Source of the DNA: CAYPZU01 sp964415395
GTDB lineage: Bacteria > Chlamydiota > Chlamydiia > Chlamydiales > SM23-39
Reading direction: 5' to 3'
NCBI GenBank assembly: GCA_964415395.1
Contig: CAYPZU010000001.1
Location: 25,341-89,340, forward strand
Length of the DNA stretch: 64,000 nt
In this document: piece by piece, positions 16,643 to 24,573 of the stretch
Numbering within the stretch: position 1 is the first letter of the stretch
How the letters are laid out: each line of letters begins with the position of its first letter
Program-made: the position numbers and the translations under genes
The notes under the pieces: model-generated
Seen by the model: the letters and a program-made list of their open reading frames with translations, nothing else
The model's database searches: none
What the model was told of the DNA's origin: nothing

Positions 16643-17428
16643 CTAGACGTACCTGAGAAAATACCTCGCCCGCTCAACGAATTCAGCTTCCTCTGCGCCG
16701 AAATTCTTCCCGAGAAATGATTCTATGAAATCATCGAGATCTGCCTGGATCGTCTGGACATCTCTTTGCGCACTCTTCCACCGCGTCTCAATGCGGGAAA
16801 ACTGCACGGATCGGTCTTCCTGCAATTCAACGAGAACTTCCCTGTCTCTCCGAATCCGATAGATCCTCGAGCGCAGCCCCTCCACTTTTTCTTTCGCCGC
16901 GTCGACGGATTTCTGAAGCTCCTGGCATCGGGAGAACTTCTTCGAAGATTCTATTTGGAGAACTCTCTTTTTTTCATTTAATTGAGTCCGGCTCCCTTTG
17001 CCGGCAACTCGTAAACGTTCCGTTACGCCATGAAGGGCGGCGCTTGCCTCGTCCCTCGCCTTGACAGCCCCATTCATAATCGACTGTTCTTGCGTTAAAG
17101 CATCTTCAGCCGCAGACAGAGCTCTCACGGCCTCAGCTTCGGATTCTTCGAGAGCATCGATTCTCCCTTTCAAATCGGGATGGCTGGCTGCTTCATTTTG
17201 CAACCGGGTCCTCTCCAACTCAACTCCCTTCAGAACCAAAAGAGCTCTGAGAACAGCTCCTTTTTGCGTCTTGATTGAGGCGATAGCCTGGTCGAATTCC
17301 TCTGGAGAAACTCCCATTGCAGAGGACAAGATCGAGTTGAGTTCGGGCGATTTGATATTGATCGAACTCGGTTCCGCGCTCCAATGCTGGAGAGAAGAAC
17401 CAGAGTGTTGATTCACTGCGCTTGCCAT
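16643..17428 (-). CDS. Coiled-coil protein, unknown
   Basis: Function unknown. Started at the ATG at 17428, which has an AAGGA ribosome site 7 bases upstream. The open frame runs another 100 residues upstream, but that part is an antisense shadow of the RNase gene. The product has 261 residues. A Ser-rich N-terminal 40 residues are followed by a long continuous alpha-helical coiled coil (about 55-245) with heptads rich in Leu, Glu, Lys and Arg. There is no signal peptide or membrane segment. It is transcribed divergently from the RNase gene. Confidence 0.65.
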   Translation of the reverse strand: MASAVNQHSGSSLQHWSAEPSSINIKSPELNSILSSAMGVSPEEFDQAIASIKTQKGAVLRALLVLKGVELERTRLQNEAASHPDLKGRIDALEESEAEAVRALSAAEDALTQEQSIMNGAVKARDEASAALHGVTERLRVAGKGSRTQLNEKKRVLQIESSKKFSRCQELQKSVDAAKEKVEGLRSRIYRIRRDREVLVELQEDRSVQFSRIETRWKSAQRDVQTIQADLDDFIESFLGKNFGAEEAEFVERARYFLRYV

Positions 17429-17525
17429 GATTTTTTCCTTGTTTGGGCCGAAAAGCTTAAACCAGAGAGGATTTTTTTCCGAGCGTTCTCTTGTTGAAGA
17501 ATTTTCGAAGCGATAACATGAAAAA

Positions 17526-18980
17526 ATGGGAAAGATCCACACTCTATCCGATATCGCCCGGATCGCGATGGCCGAAAAGGGTTTCCTCTCCGACTTTTCG
17601 CCCGCGGTGGGCCAGGAGCTGGAATCCCTCCACTCCCCTGCCCTGCCGCGGCCCGACGGCGTCAAAGATATGCGCGATCTCCTCTGGGTTTCGATTGACA
17701 ACGAAGACTCGCGCGATCTCGACCAGCTCACCTACGCCGAAAGACACCCAAACGGCATAGACCGGATCTTCATCGCCGTTGCCGACGTCGACGCGCTTGT
17801 TAAAAAGGGATCGGCAATCGACTCTCATGCAAGCCACAACACCACCTCCGTCTACACCCCGACCGAAATCTTCCCGATGCTTCCCCTGAAACTCTCCACC
17901 AACCTCACCTCTCTCAATGAAAAAAGCGACCGGGCTGCTATCGTCGTGGAAATGGAAGTCGACGCGGAAGGCGCTTTTGAACTGGCCGCCATCCACCCCG
18001 CCCTCGTCTACAACCACGCCAAGCTCGCCTATCCAGGCGTTGGAACCTGCATCGAAGAAGGAATCTGCCTTGTCCACCCCATCCCCAGCATCCCCGGCCT
18101 GCGCAAACAGCTCGAACTCCAGGATGAGATCGCCAGAAGAATCCAGCAATACCGGAACAAAAAAGGGGCGCTTGAATTCGCCGACGTCGAACTCCACCCC
18201 GTCATCGTCGAAGGCGTTCCTGTCAGCCTCGAAGAGAAAAGCGTCAACCGGGCCCACAAGCTCATCGAAAATTTCATGATCGCCGCGAACGTCGGCGTCA
18301 CCCGCTACCTCATCCAGAAAAACCTCCCCACCGTCCGGCGGATCGTGCGCACCCCGAAGCGGTGGGATCGGATCGCCGCCCTTGCGCGCGAAGCGGGAGA
18401 AACCCTGCCGCCCCAGCCCGACGCCAAAGCGCTCCGCGCGTTCCTTCTCAAACAGCAGAAAGCGGCGCCCCTTCAGTTCATGGACCTGTCGCTCGCCATC
18501 ATCAAGCTGATCGGGCGGGGCGAATACGTCCTCGGGATGCCCGGCAAAAAGAAACTGGAGCACTTCGATCTCGCCGAAATGGAATACGCCCACACCACCG
18601 CCCCCAACCGGAGATTCCCCGACGTGCTCATGCAAAGGCTCGTCAAGAGCGCCCTCTATGGCGACCCCCTTCCCTACACCCCCGATCAGCTCCACCAGCT
18701 CGCAGCCCGGTGCACCCAGAAAGAAGACGACGCCGCAAAAGTTGAAAGGCGCCTCGTCAAGTGCGCCGCAGCGATGATCCTCGTCAAGCAGATCGGCCGC
18801 GAGTTCAAGGCGATGGTCACGGGCGCAAGCGATAAAGGAACCTGGGTCCGCCTCCTCGCCCCTCCTGTCGAAGGAAAACTCGTCAAAGGGTTCAAAGGAC
18901 TCGACGTCGGCGACTACCTGACCGTCAAGCTCATCCGCGTCAACGTCCTAAGCGGCCACATCGACTTCGCCAAAGCTTAG
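17526..18980 (+). CDS. RNase II/R-family exoribonuclease (RNB domain)
   Basis: The 484-residue product is dominated by an RNB catalytic domain. The metal-binding loop appears as DNEDSRDLDQL (about 58-68), followed by FIAVADVDALVKKGS, FPMLPLKLST, ENFMIAANVGV and AEYAHTTAPNRRF-type motifs (here MEYAHTTAPNRRFPD). A short S1-like C-terminal domain ends the protein. It lacks the two N-terminal cold-shock domains of E. coli RNase II and R, so it is a short form. It degrades RNA 3' to 5' into nucleotides. The start was chosen as the only in-frame ATG that keeps the domain intact. Confidence 0.9.
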   Translation: MGKIHTLSDIARIAMAEKGFLSDFSPAVGQELESLHSPALPRPDGVKDMRDLLWVSIDNEDSRDLDQLTYAERHPNGIDRIFIAVADVDALVKKGSAIDSHASHNTTSVYTPTEIFPMLPLKLSTNLTSLNEKSDRAAIVVEMEVDAEGAFELAAIHPALVYNHAKLAYPGVGTCIEEGICLVHPIPSIPGLRKQLELQDEIARRIQQYRNKKGALEFADVELHPVIVEGVPVSLEEKSVNRAHKLIENFMIAANVGVTRYLIQKNLPTVRRIVRTPKRWDRIAALAREAGETLPPQPDAKALRAFLLKQQKAAPLQFMDLSLAIIKLIGRGEYVLGMPGKKKLEHFDLAEMEYAHTTAPNRRFPDVLMQRLVKSALYGDPLPYTPDQLHQLAARCTQKEDDAAKVERRLVKCAAAMILVKQIGREFKAMVTGASDKGTWVRLLAPPVEGKLVKGFKGLDVGDYLTVKLIRVNVLSGHIDFAKA

Positions 18981-19033
18981 CTTCACCAAAAATTTCTTAT
19001 CTGCTAACTGGCAAGAAGGAACCCAGGTTGATT

Positions 19034-20194
19034 ATGAAAATCCTTCTCCTCTTTCTTTCTCTCTTTGGAACGATTCAAGCATCTGAATCAGCTCCCAAAC
19101 AGATGGCTGAACAGCTCTTGGCCGCAGCCGACGTGAAGATCGGCGGAGACAGGCCCTGGGATATCCAGGTGCATGACGAGAGGTTCTACATGCGGGTGCT
19201 CAAAGACGGCTCGCTCGGCCTGGGAGAGTCGTACATGGACGGCTGGTGGGACTGCGCCGCCATTGACCAGTTTATTTACCGCGTCCTTCGGGCCCGCCTC
19301 GACGTTAAGCCGAGCTGGCGGCTCAAACTCGCCGTGCTGAAATCCAAACTCTTCAACGAACAGGACAAAAAAGGGAGCATGGCCGTCATCGACCAGCACT
19401 ACGAGCTTGGCAACGACCTCTACCAGAACATGCTCGACAACCTCATGACCTATAGCTGCGGCTACTGGAAAGAGTGCGATAACCTCGACGAGGCCCAAAA
19501 AGCGAAATACGACCTCATCGCACGGAAACTCCAGCTTGAGAAAGGAATGCGCGTTCTCGACATCGGCTGCGGCTGGGGCGGCTTCGCCAAATTCATCGCG
19601 GAAAATTACGGCGTCTCGGTCGTCGGAATCACCCTGTCTGAAAAACAGGCCAGTTTCGGAAGAGAAGCCACTAAGGGACTTCCCGTCAAAATCCGGGTGC
19701 AGGATTACCGCGATCTGAATGAGACCTTCGATCGGATCGTAGAGATCGGCATGTTCGAGCACGTCGGCCCCAAAAACTACCGCCCCTTCATGGATATGTG
19801 CTACCGCTGCCTGAAAGACAACGGGCTCGTGATGCTGCATACCATCGGCAGCAATAAAACGTCTGCCCGGGGCGAAGACTGGCTACTCCGCTATATCTTC
19901 CCCTACGGCAAACTCCCCTCCATTTCTGAAATAGGCCGCTCGATCGAAGGGCTATTTGTGATGGAGGACTGGCACAATTTCGGCGTCGATTACGATAAGA
20001 CGCTCCGCGCCTGGTTTGCCAACTTCGATAGAAACTGGCCAAAAATCAAAGACCGCTATCCAGACCCCTTCTACCGGATGTGGAAATACTATCTCCTTTC
20101 CCTAGCTGGTTCCTTCCGCGCCCGCGAAATACAGCTATGGCAAGTCGTCCTCTCCAAAGACGGCCTCCCTGGCGGCTACGAATCGGTGAGGTAA
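19034..20194 (+). CDS. cfa: Cyclopropane-fatty-acyl-phospholipid synthase with a leader-like N-terminus
   Basis: A CFA synthase of about 386 residues. Landmarks are SYMDGWWDC, the substrate motif YELGNDLYQNMLD, TYSCGYWK, SAM motif I VLDIGCGWGGFAKF, EHVGPKNY, and the C-terminal LAGSFRAREIQLWQVVLS. It adds a methylene bridge from SAM to unsaturated phospholipid acyl chains. Odd: it opens with MKILLLFLSLFGTIQA, which looks like a signal peptide or anchor, whereas CFA synthases are cytosolic peripheral proteins. A TTG at 19028 sits at better distance from AAGGA and would add two residues. The stop abuts the threonine synthase start. Confidence 0.93.
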   Translation: MKILLLFLSLFGTIQASESAPKQMAEQLLAAADVKIGGDRPWDIQVHDERFYMRVLKDGSLGLGESYMDGWWDCAAIDQFIYRVLRARLDVKPSWRLKLAVLKSKLFNEQDKKGSMAVIDQHYELGNDLYQNMLDNLMTYSCGYWKECDNLDEAQKAKYDLIARKLQLEKGMRVLDIGCGWGGFAKFIAENYGVSVVGITLSEKQASFGREATKGLPVKIRVQDYRDLNETFDRIVEIGMFEHVGPKNYRPFMDMCYRCLKDNGLVMLHTIGSNKTSARGEDWLLRYIFPYGKLPSISEIGRSIEGLFVMEDWHNFGVDYDKTLRAWFANFDRNWPKIKDRYPDPFYRMWKYYLLSLAGSFRAREIQLWQVVLSKDGLPGGYESVR

Positions 20195-21400
20195 GTGGAA
20201 AAGCATCTCGTTTCGACTTTATCGGGTGAACGATATCCGTTCGACAGAAGAGCCGAGTTCGCTGAAAACGGGGAGTCTCTCGAGGTTCGAATAGAAGGTC
20301 TCGAGCGCGCCCAAGTCCAAAGCGGCGCCTCAATCTGGCAGCGCTACGCCGACTTCCTCCCCTTCCATAACTTCGATCCGGCCTACTCCCTCGGCGAAGG
20401 GAATACCCCTCTCCTCGAATCGAAACAGCTCGCCCAAAAGCTCGGCCTCGAAACTCTTCTGCTCAAAAACGAGACCCTCAATCCCACCTGGAGCTTCAAA
20501 GACCGGGGTTCTTTGCCCTGCATTCTTCTCGCAAAAGAATTAAATGAAACCTCAGTCGCCACTATATCGACAGGCAACATGGGATCCTCGATTGCAGCCT
20601 ATGGCGCGCGCTCCGGCATCCGGCCGATCATTCTGATCCCTCCCTACTGCCCCGAGGAGAAGATCCGCTCGATGGCCATCCATGGAGCTACGATCATCAA
20701 AATCGAATCGCCTGATTATGGAACGATGAAGAAAAAAGTCCTCACTCTGGCCGATCCCCTCAAACTCCGGATCGTCTCGGGCAACGGGCCCATCCGGGTC
20801 GAAGGATATAAATTCTGCTCGTTCGAACTCTACGAACAGCTGCAGGGTGAAGTCCCCGACTTCATCGCTGTCCCAACCTCCGCCTGCGGCCATCTCCGCG
20901 GCCTTTTCAAAGGGTATCGGGAGCTGAAACAGGCTGGCCTGATTCAAAAACTACCCCGCATGATCATCGTCCAGGCCGCCAATAACAGCCCGCTCGTCTC
21001 AGCTTTCAAACAGAAAAAGAAAACGCCCATTCCTTTCGAGCACGTTCGGACGATCGCCACTGCGATCACGACAGGAAACCCGCCTGGCGGAGAAGAGATC
21101 CTCGAGAAAGCCTATCAATACGATTGGCTGGCCGAAGATGCCGCTGAAGAAGAAATTCTGGAAGCGCAGAAGCTCCTCGGAGAAGCTGGATTTTTCGTCG
21201 AGCCGTCATCGGCCGCCTCGATTCCGGCGATCCATAAATTGCGCCAGGCGGGCAAGATCGAACGAAACGCGCGGGTCATAGCCATCCTCACAGGATCGGG
21301 ACTCAAAGACACCGCGGCATTCGCCCGGCAAAATGCGCCGGTCATCCACTCCAGCGTCTCACAAATCGAAGCCGATTTAAGAACTCTGCTTAAAAGCTGA
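20195..21400 (+). CDS. thrC: Threonine synthase (PLP-dependent)
   Basis: A fold-type II PLP enzyme of 401 residues matching the short threonine synthase type. Landmarks are SLGEGNTPLLES, the PLP lysine in PTWSFKDRGS (about residue 112), the phosphate-binding STGNMGSSIAAYG, and the C-terminal FFVEPSSAASIPA and VAILTGSGLKD. It converts O-phosphohomoserine to threonine. The start is GTG immediately after the cfa stop, with AGG inside the cfa end, so translation is coupled. A threonine aldolase lies 5 kb downstream, but no other threonine pathway genes are nearby. A related beta-replacing enzyme is possible, though the motif set favours ThrC. Confidence 0.88.
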   Translation: MEKHLVSTLSGERYPFDRRAEFAENGESLEVRIEGLERAQVQSGASIWQRYADFLPFHNFDPAYSLGEGNTPLLESKQLAQKLGLETLLLKNETLNPTWSFKDRGSLPCILLAKELNETSVATISTGNMGSSIAAYGARSGIRPIILIPPYCPEEKIRSMAIHGATIIKIESPDYGTMKKKVLTLADPLKLRIVSGNGPIRVEGYKFCSFELYEQLQGEVPDFIAVPTSACGHLRGLFKGYRELKQAGLIQKLPRMIIVQAANNSPLVSAFKQKKKTPIPFEHVRTIATAITTGNPPGGEEILEKAYQYDWLAEDAAEEEILEAQKLLGEAGFFVEPSSAASIPAIHKLRQAGKIERNARVIAILTGSGLKDTAAFARQNAPVIHSSVSQIEADLRTLLKS

Positions 21401-21407
21401 GCTTGTT

Positions 21408-21579
21408 ATACTCAAATATCATGAAGAATCGGGTTCTGGCAGCGTCGGACAGCCACTGAATTCAAGACCTGCCTGCATCGCTAAGCTATTCAAATTTAGC
21501 TGCTTCGGGACGGGGAAACCGGACTTTAATTCAGGGCGCCTCCTTGCCCTATTCACGCCGCTTCAGGTTATTTGAGTAT
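21408..21579 (+). ncRNA. Candidate 6S-like RNA (long closed stem with internal bubble)
   Basis: The 180-base gap between convergent genes folds into one extended stem. The ends ATACTCAAATA (21408-21418) and TATTTGAGTAT (21569-21579) pair perfectly. A 3x3 internal loop follows, then TGAAG/CTTCA (21422-21426 with 21561-21565), then an open region, then CTGAATTCAAG with CTTTAATTCAG (21456-21466 with 21524-21534, one mismatch). An inner hairpin is GCTAA...TTTAGC. On the 3' side of the open region AGGGC...GCCCT can form a small hairpin. This is the 6S RNA plan: closing stem, central bubble, terminal stem. The strand is a choice based on the position of the small hairpin. A mobile palindromic element is the main alternative. 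Confidence 0.45.
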
Positions 21580-22092
21580 TTATTTCCCCAGAAATAACTT
21601 ACGGACCTTGTCGGAGCCACCGGCCTGGACGAGCTCGCGGAAAGAGACGTAGACAAAGAAAAGGAGGAAAAACCAGATTTGGATCGCCCAAAAGCGGGTC
21701 CAATCCATCGCTTCCCAGAAATCTCGGTACGCCTCGGCAAGCGTTCCCGTCCCTGGAACAAACGGATAGAGAACAATCAAATAGCGGATGAACAGGCTGA
21801 TCAGCCCGTACACACACGACTTCCACAAAACATTGTAAATGAGTGGCTTGCCAGGAAAGGCATTGATAATTGGCAGGTGGTCGGCCACGACGATCACCTT
21901 CGCGACGATCCCCGCTCCAATCAGGATCGAAGCAAAGCTGAAAAGGGAAACTTGCATCTTCTTCAAAAGCAGCACTTCCGTCCAGTTGATGACGTTGAAT
22001 GCGATAAAGAAAAAAATCAGAGCTGGAATTAAGTGGAGAATTTCATCGCGGAACCAAATGGCGATCCGTTTCCATGCGGGCTTTTTACTCAT
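21580..22092 (-). CDS. Four-helix integral membrane protein, unknown
   Basis: Function unknown. The 170-residue product has four strongly hydrophobic segments (about 19-38, 47-68, 86-108 and 135-153). Only short loops separate them, and a basic N-terminus (MSKKPAWKR) points to a cytosolic end. It overlaps the histidine phosphatase by ATGA and is the last gene of the aldolase operon, so a role beside that pathway is plausible. No family was recognised. Confidence 0.72.
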   Translation of the reverse strand: MSKKPAWKRIAIWFRDEILHLIPALIFFFIAFNVINWTEVLLLKKMQVSLFSFASILIGAGIVAKVIVVADHLPIINAFPGKPLIYNVLWKSCVYGLISLFIRYLIVLYPFVPGTGTLAEAYRDFWEAMDWTRFWAIQIWFFLLFFVYVSFRELVQAGGSDKVRKLFLGK

Positions 22093-22670
22093 AATTTCTC
22101 CAGGTGGCTGACGTCATTCCAGAGTTTGACCGCAGGGCGTCCCTTTTCATATCCGAGCTTGCTCAGCGAGGCGACCGAAAGAGAAAAGAGCGCGCCCGCG
22201 CTGACAGGAAGCCCGATCCACCGGACAGCCAAAACCCGGATAAAATGGCCATGGGAGACGAGAAGCACTTTCCCTTGTTTCTTTGCCAGATCGGCCAAAA
22301 GAGCGTCTGCTCTAGCCCCTGCCTGCTCAGGCGTCTCGCCGTGAGGGACGCCATCGGCAAACAGATTCCAGCCACTCTGCTTTTTTCCGATTTCAGGACT
22401 CGTCAGCCCTTCATAATCGCCGTAATTCCATTCGACGGCGCGCGGCTCGATCTCAGGTTTGTCGTACCCGAAGGCGCCGCACGTCATGAGGCACCGCTTC
22501 ATCGGACTACAGAAAATCGCGCTCCAATCGCACTCTTCGATCCGCCTTTTCAGCCAAATCGCCTGCTCGACTCCGCGGGGATTCAGCGGGAGATCGGTCC
22601 GGCTCGTGTGCTGTCCCGAAACAGTCCAGTCGGTTTCTCCATGACGGCAAAGAACGATCTCAAGATCCAT
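22089..22670 (-). CDS. Histidine phosphatase (phosphoglycerate-mutase-like)
   Basis: The 193-residue product has the RHG catalytic motif (VLCRHGETDWT, His9), the conserved Arg region FCSPMKRCLMT, the acid/base Glu in VEWNYGDYEG, and the second catalytic His in LLVSHGHFIRV. Single-domain enzymes like this are mostly phosphatases acting on sugar phosphates such as fructose-bisphosphate, or on cobalamin or phosphoglycerate substrates. The start codon shares one base with the stop of the methyltransferase upstream (TAATG). Position next to a class I aldolase suggests a sugar-phosphate substrate, which is inference. Confidence 0.85.
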   Translation of the reverse strand: MDLEIVLCRHGETDWTVSGQHTSRTDLPLNPRGVEQAIWLKRRIEECDWSAIFCSPMKRCLMTCGAFGYDKPEIEPRAVEWNYGDYEGLTSPEIGKKQSGWNLFADGVPHGETPEQAGARADALLADLAKKQGKVLLVSHGHFIRVLAVRWIGLPVSAGALFSLSVASLSKLGYEKGRPAVKLWNDVSHLEKL

Positions 22671-23503
22671 TATTTTTTATCCCCGCTGAAGATCCCATAA
22701 ACCATGCTTTTCGCCTGATAGGCGCCCCAGATCCTGAGGACGGTTTTCGAAAACACCCGGTCAGCCGCTTTTCCCTGAAAAAGGAAATGGCGGAATTCTT
22801 TTTTGCCGAGAGCTTTCATCATCCTCCAGGCGCAAATCGCCCACGTCTTCTTCACCTGGGAAGTGAGATCTTTGTATGTTGGATTGCTAAACCCCGCTCC
22901 CCGCATCAGCTCGAGATAATCATTCACGCTCCCCAAACTCGGCAGGCGGCCCTCGCGGCAGATCGGCTCGAGGAAATGGCGGATTTCCCAGGGCTTCGGC
23001 TTCTCTCTTGATAGCCATGCGCACACGACGAGCCTCCCCCCGGGCTTTAAAACCCTGCGGGCCTCGCGGAAGAACTTCTCTTTGTCGCTCATATGCTCGG
23101 AGCTTTCGATCGAAAGGGCCAGATCGAACAAATCGGAAGGAAGATCATTTTCCAGCCAGTCGCAGAGTTGGTAATGAACGGAAGAGCCTTTCGATCGGGC
23201 GTAGGCTAGCTGTCTTTCCGAAAGGGAAAATCCCGTTACATCGGCCTTCCAGCGGTCGGCCAATAGGCGGGCCGTCGCGCCATAGCCGCAGCCGATGTCG
23301 CACACCTTTTCCCCTTCTTTGAGCTGCGCCATTTCAGCGACCAGCTCGACGAGCTGCTCGGTCGCCTCCGAAGAACTCTCTTTACCCGATTTCCAATAGC
23401 CGTGATGAAGATGCTCGCCCCATAATTTCCGATACCACGGATCGAGCGAATTGTAGTGAAGCGCGACCTCTCTCTGGCTTTGGACTTCGTTCGGAAAGAT
23501 CAT
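22670..23503 (-). CDS. SAM-dependent methyltransferase, gamma-tocopherol/CFA-like
   Basis: The 277-residue product starts at the ATG at 23503, which overlaps the aldolase stop (ATGA). The longer open frame is rejected because it runs through the aldolase. Landmarks are GEHLHHGYW (29-37), typical of tocopherol and polyketide C/O-methyltransferases, motif I VCDIGCGYGATA (67-78), TGFSLSERQLAYA, and RVLKPGGRLVVCAW. The substrate is probably a lipid or prenylated or aromatic compound, by family precedent. Its lock-step placement between aldolase and phosphatase genes is unusual. Confidence 0.85.
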   Translation of the reverse strand: MIFPNEVQSQREVALHYNSLDPWYRKLWGEHLHHGYWKSGKESSSEATEQLVELVAEMAQLKEGEKVCDIGCGYGATARLLADRWKADVTGFSLSERQLAYARSKGSSVHYQLCDWLENDLPSDLFDLALSIESSEHMSDKEKFFREARRVLKPGGRLVVCAWLSREKPKPWEIRHFLEPICREGRLPSLGSVNDYLELMRGAGFSNPTYKDLTSQVKKTWAICAWRMMKALGKKEFRHFLFQGKAADRVFSKTVLRIWGAYQAKSMVYGIFSGDKK

Positions 23504-24552
23504 GCCAGTCCGATCTCCTTGCAGAGATAAACGTCCTGGATCGCATGGAGGAGCTGGACGCCCTCTTTCATCGGCTTCTGGAACGCTTTTCGGCCCGAAA
23601 TCAGCCCCATGCCGCCGGCGCGCTTGTTGATCACCGCCGTCATGCACGCCTCATGAAGGTCGTTCTTTCCTGATGGGCCGCCAGAATTGATCAGTCCGAT
23701 CCGGCCATTGTAGCCGTTGATCACCTGGTAGCGGGTCAGGTCGATCGGATGGTCGGAGCAGAGGTTCGTGTACATCTTCTCATCGAACTTGCCGCACTTG
23801 AGCGCCTTGAAGCCCCCGTTGCAAGTCGGCAGCTTCTGCTTCACGATATCCGCGCCGAGCGTTGCGCCCAGATGATCCGCCTGACCGCTTAAATCGGCAG
23901 CTTCATGGTAGTCTTTATCGGCCTTGAAAGATCCATTCCTCAAATAGCACCAGAGGACGGTGGCCATCCCGAGGTCATGCGCTTCGGCGAACGCCTTTCC
24001 CACTTCGACGATCTGACGCCGGCTCTCGGGCGAACCAAAATAGATCGTCGCTCCGACTGCGGCGCAGCCCATATCGTAGGCCTGCTTCATACTGGCAAAA
24101 AGCGTCTGATCGTAAGAGTTTGGGTACGAGAGGAGTTCGTTGTGATTGAATTTCAAAATAAAAGGGATTTTGTGGGCGTATTTCCGCGCCACGCTCCCCA
24201 AAACGCCCAGCGTCGAGGCGACGGCGTTGCAGCCCCCTTCGATCGCGAGTTTTACGATGTTTTCGGAGTCGAAGTATTCCGGATTCGGGGCGAACGAGGC
24301 TCCCGCCGAATGTTCGATCCCCTGGTCGACTGGCAAGATCGAAAGATAGCCGGTTCCGGCGAGCCTTCCGTGGCCTAACATCGCCTGCAGGCTCCTCAAT
24401 ACGCGGATGTTCCGGTCGCTCGGCCCGAAGATCCGGTCGACCCAATCGGAACCCGGCGCGTGGAGCATCGATTTGGGAACCGTTTTGCAAGTGTGGTTCA
24501 GCAGTTTGGCCGCATCAGGCCCCAGCAGCGTCTGGATTTCGGAGTAGTTCAT
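23500..24552 (-). CDS. Class I fructose-bisphosphate aldolase, DhnA type
   Basis: The 350-residue product matches the archaeal-type class I aldolases used by chlamydiae (DhnA/FbaB). Landmarks are LSILPVDQGIEHS, the FILKFNHNELLSYP strand with a conserved lysine, DMGCAAVGATIYFGS, and INSGGPSGKNDLHEA near the phosphate site. The Schiff-base lysine probably lies around DIVKQKLPT. It splits fructose-1,6-bisphosphate into dihydroxyacetone phosphate and glyceraldehyde-3-phosphate. It is the second gene of a minus-strand run that begins with a sugar porter 21 bases upstream and continues with overlapping methyltransferase, phosphatase and membrane genes. Confidence 0.93.
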   Translation of the reverse strand: MNYSEIQTLLGPDAAKLLNHTCKTVPKSMLHAPGSDWVDRIFGPSDRNIRVLRSLQAMLGHGRLAGTGYLSILPVDQGIEHSAGASFAPNPEYFDSENIVKLAIEGGCNAVASTLGVLGSVARKYAHKIPFILKFNHNELLSYPNSYDQTLFASMKQAYDMGCAAVGATIYFGSPESRRQIVEVGKAFAEAHDLGMATVLWCYLRNGSFKADKDYHEAADLSGQADHLGATLGADIVKQKLPTCNGGFKALKCGKFDEKMYTNLCSDHPIDLTRYQVINGYNGRIGLINSGGPSGKNDLHEACMTAVINKRAGGMGLISGRKAFQKPMKEGVQLLHAIQDVYLCKEIGLA

Positions 24553-24573
24553 GATTTCCCCTTATTGGAAGGA

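Noticed and set aside
17544..18695. 383-codon minus-strand open frame
   Set aside because: Antisense to the RNB exoribonuclease. Repeated Phe/Val/Asp composition marks it as a shadow frame.
22670..23647. Longer start for the tocopherol-type methyltransferase (325 codons)
   Set aside because: The extra 48 codons lie inside the aldolase coding sequence. The ATG at 23503 overlaps its stop as ATGA and fits the family.
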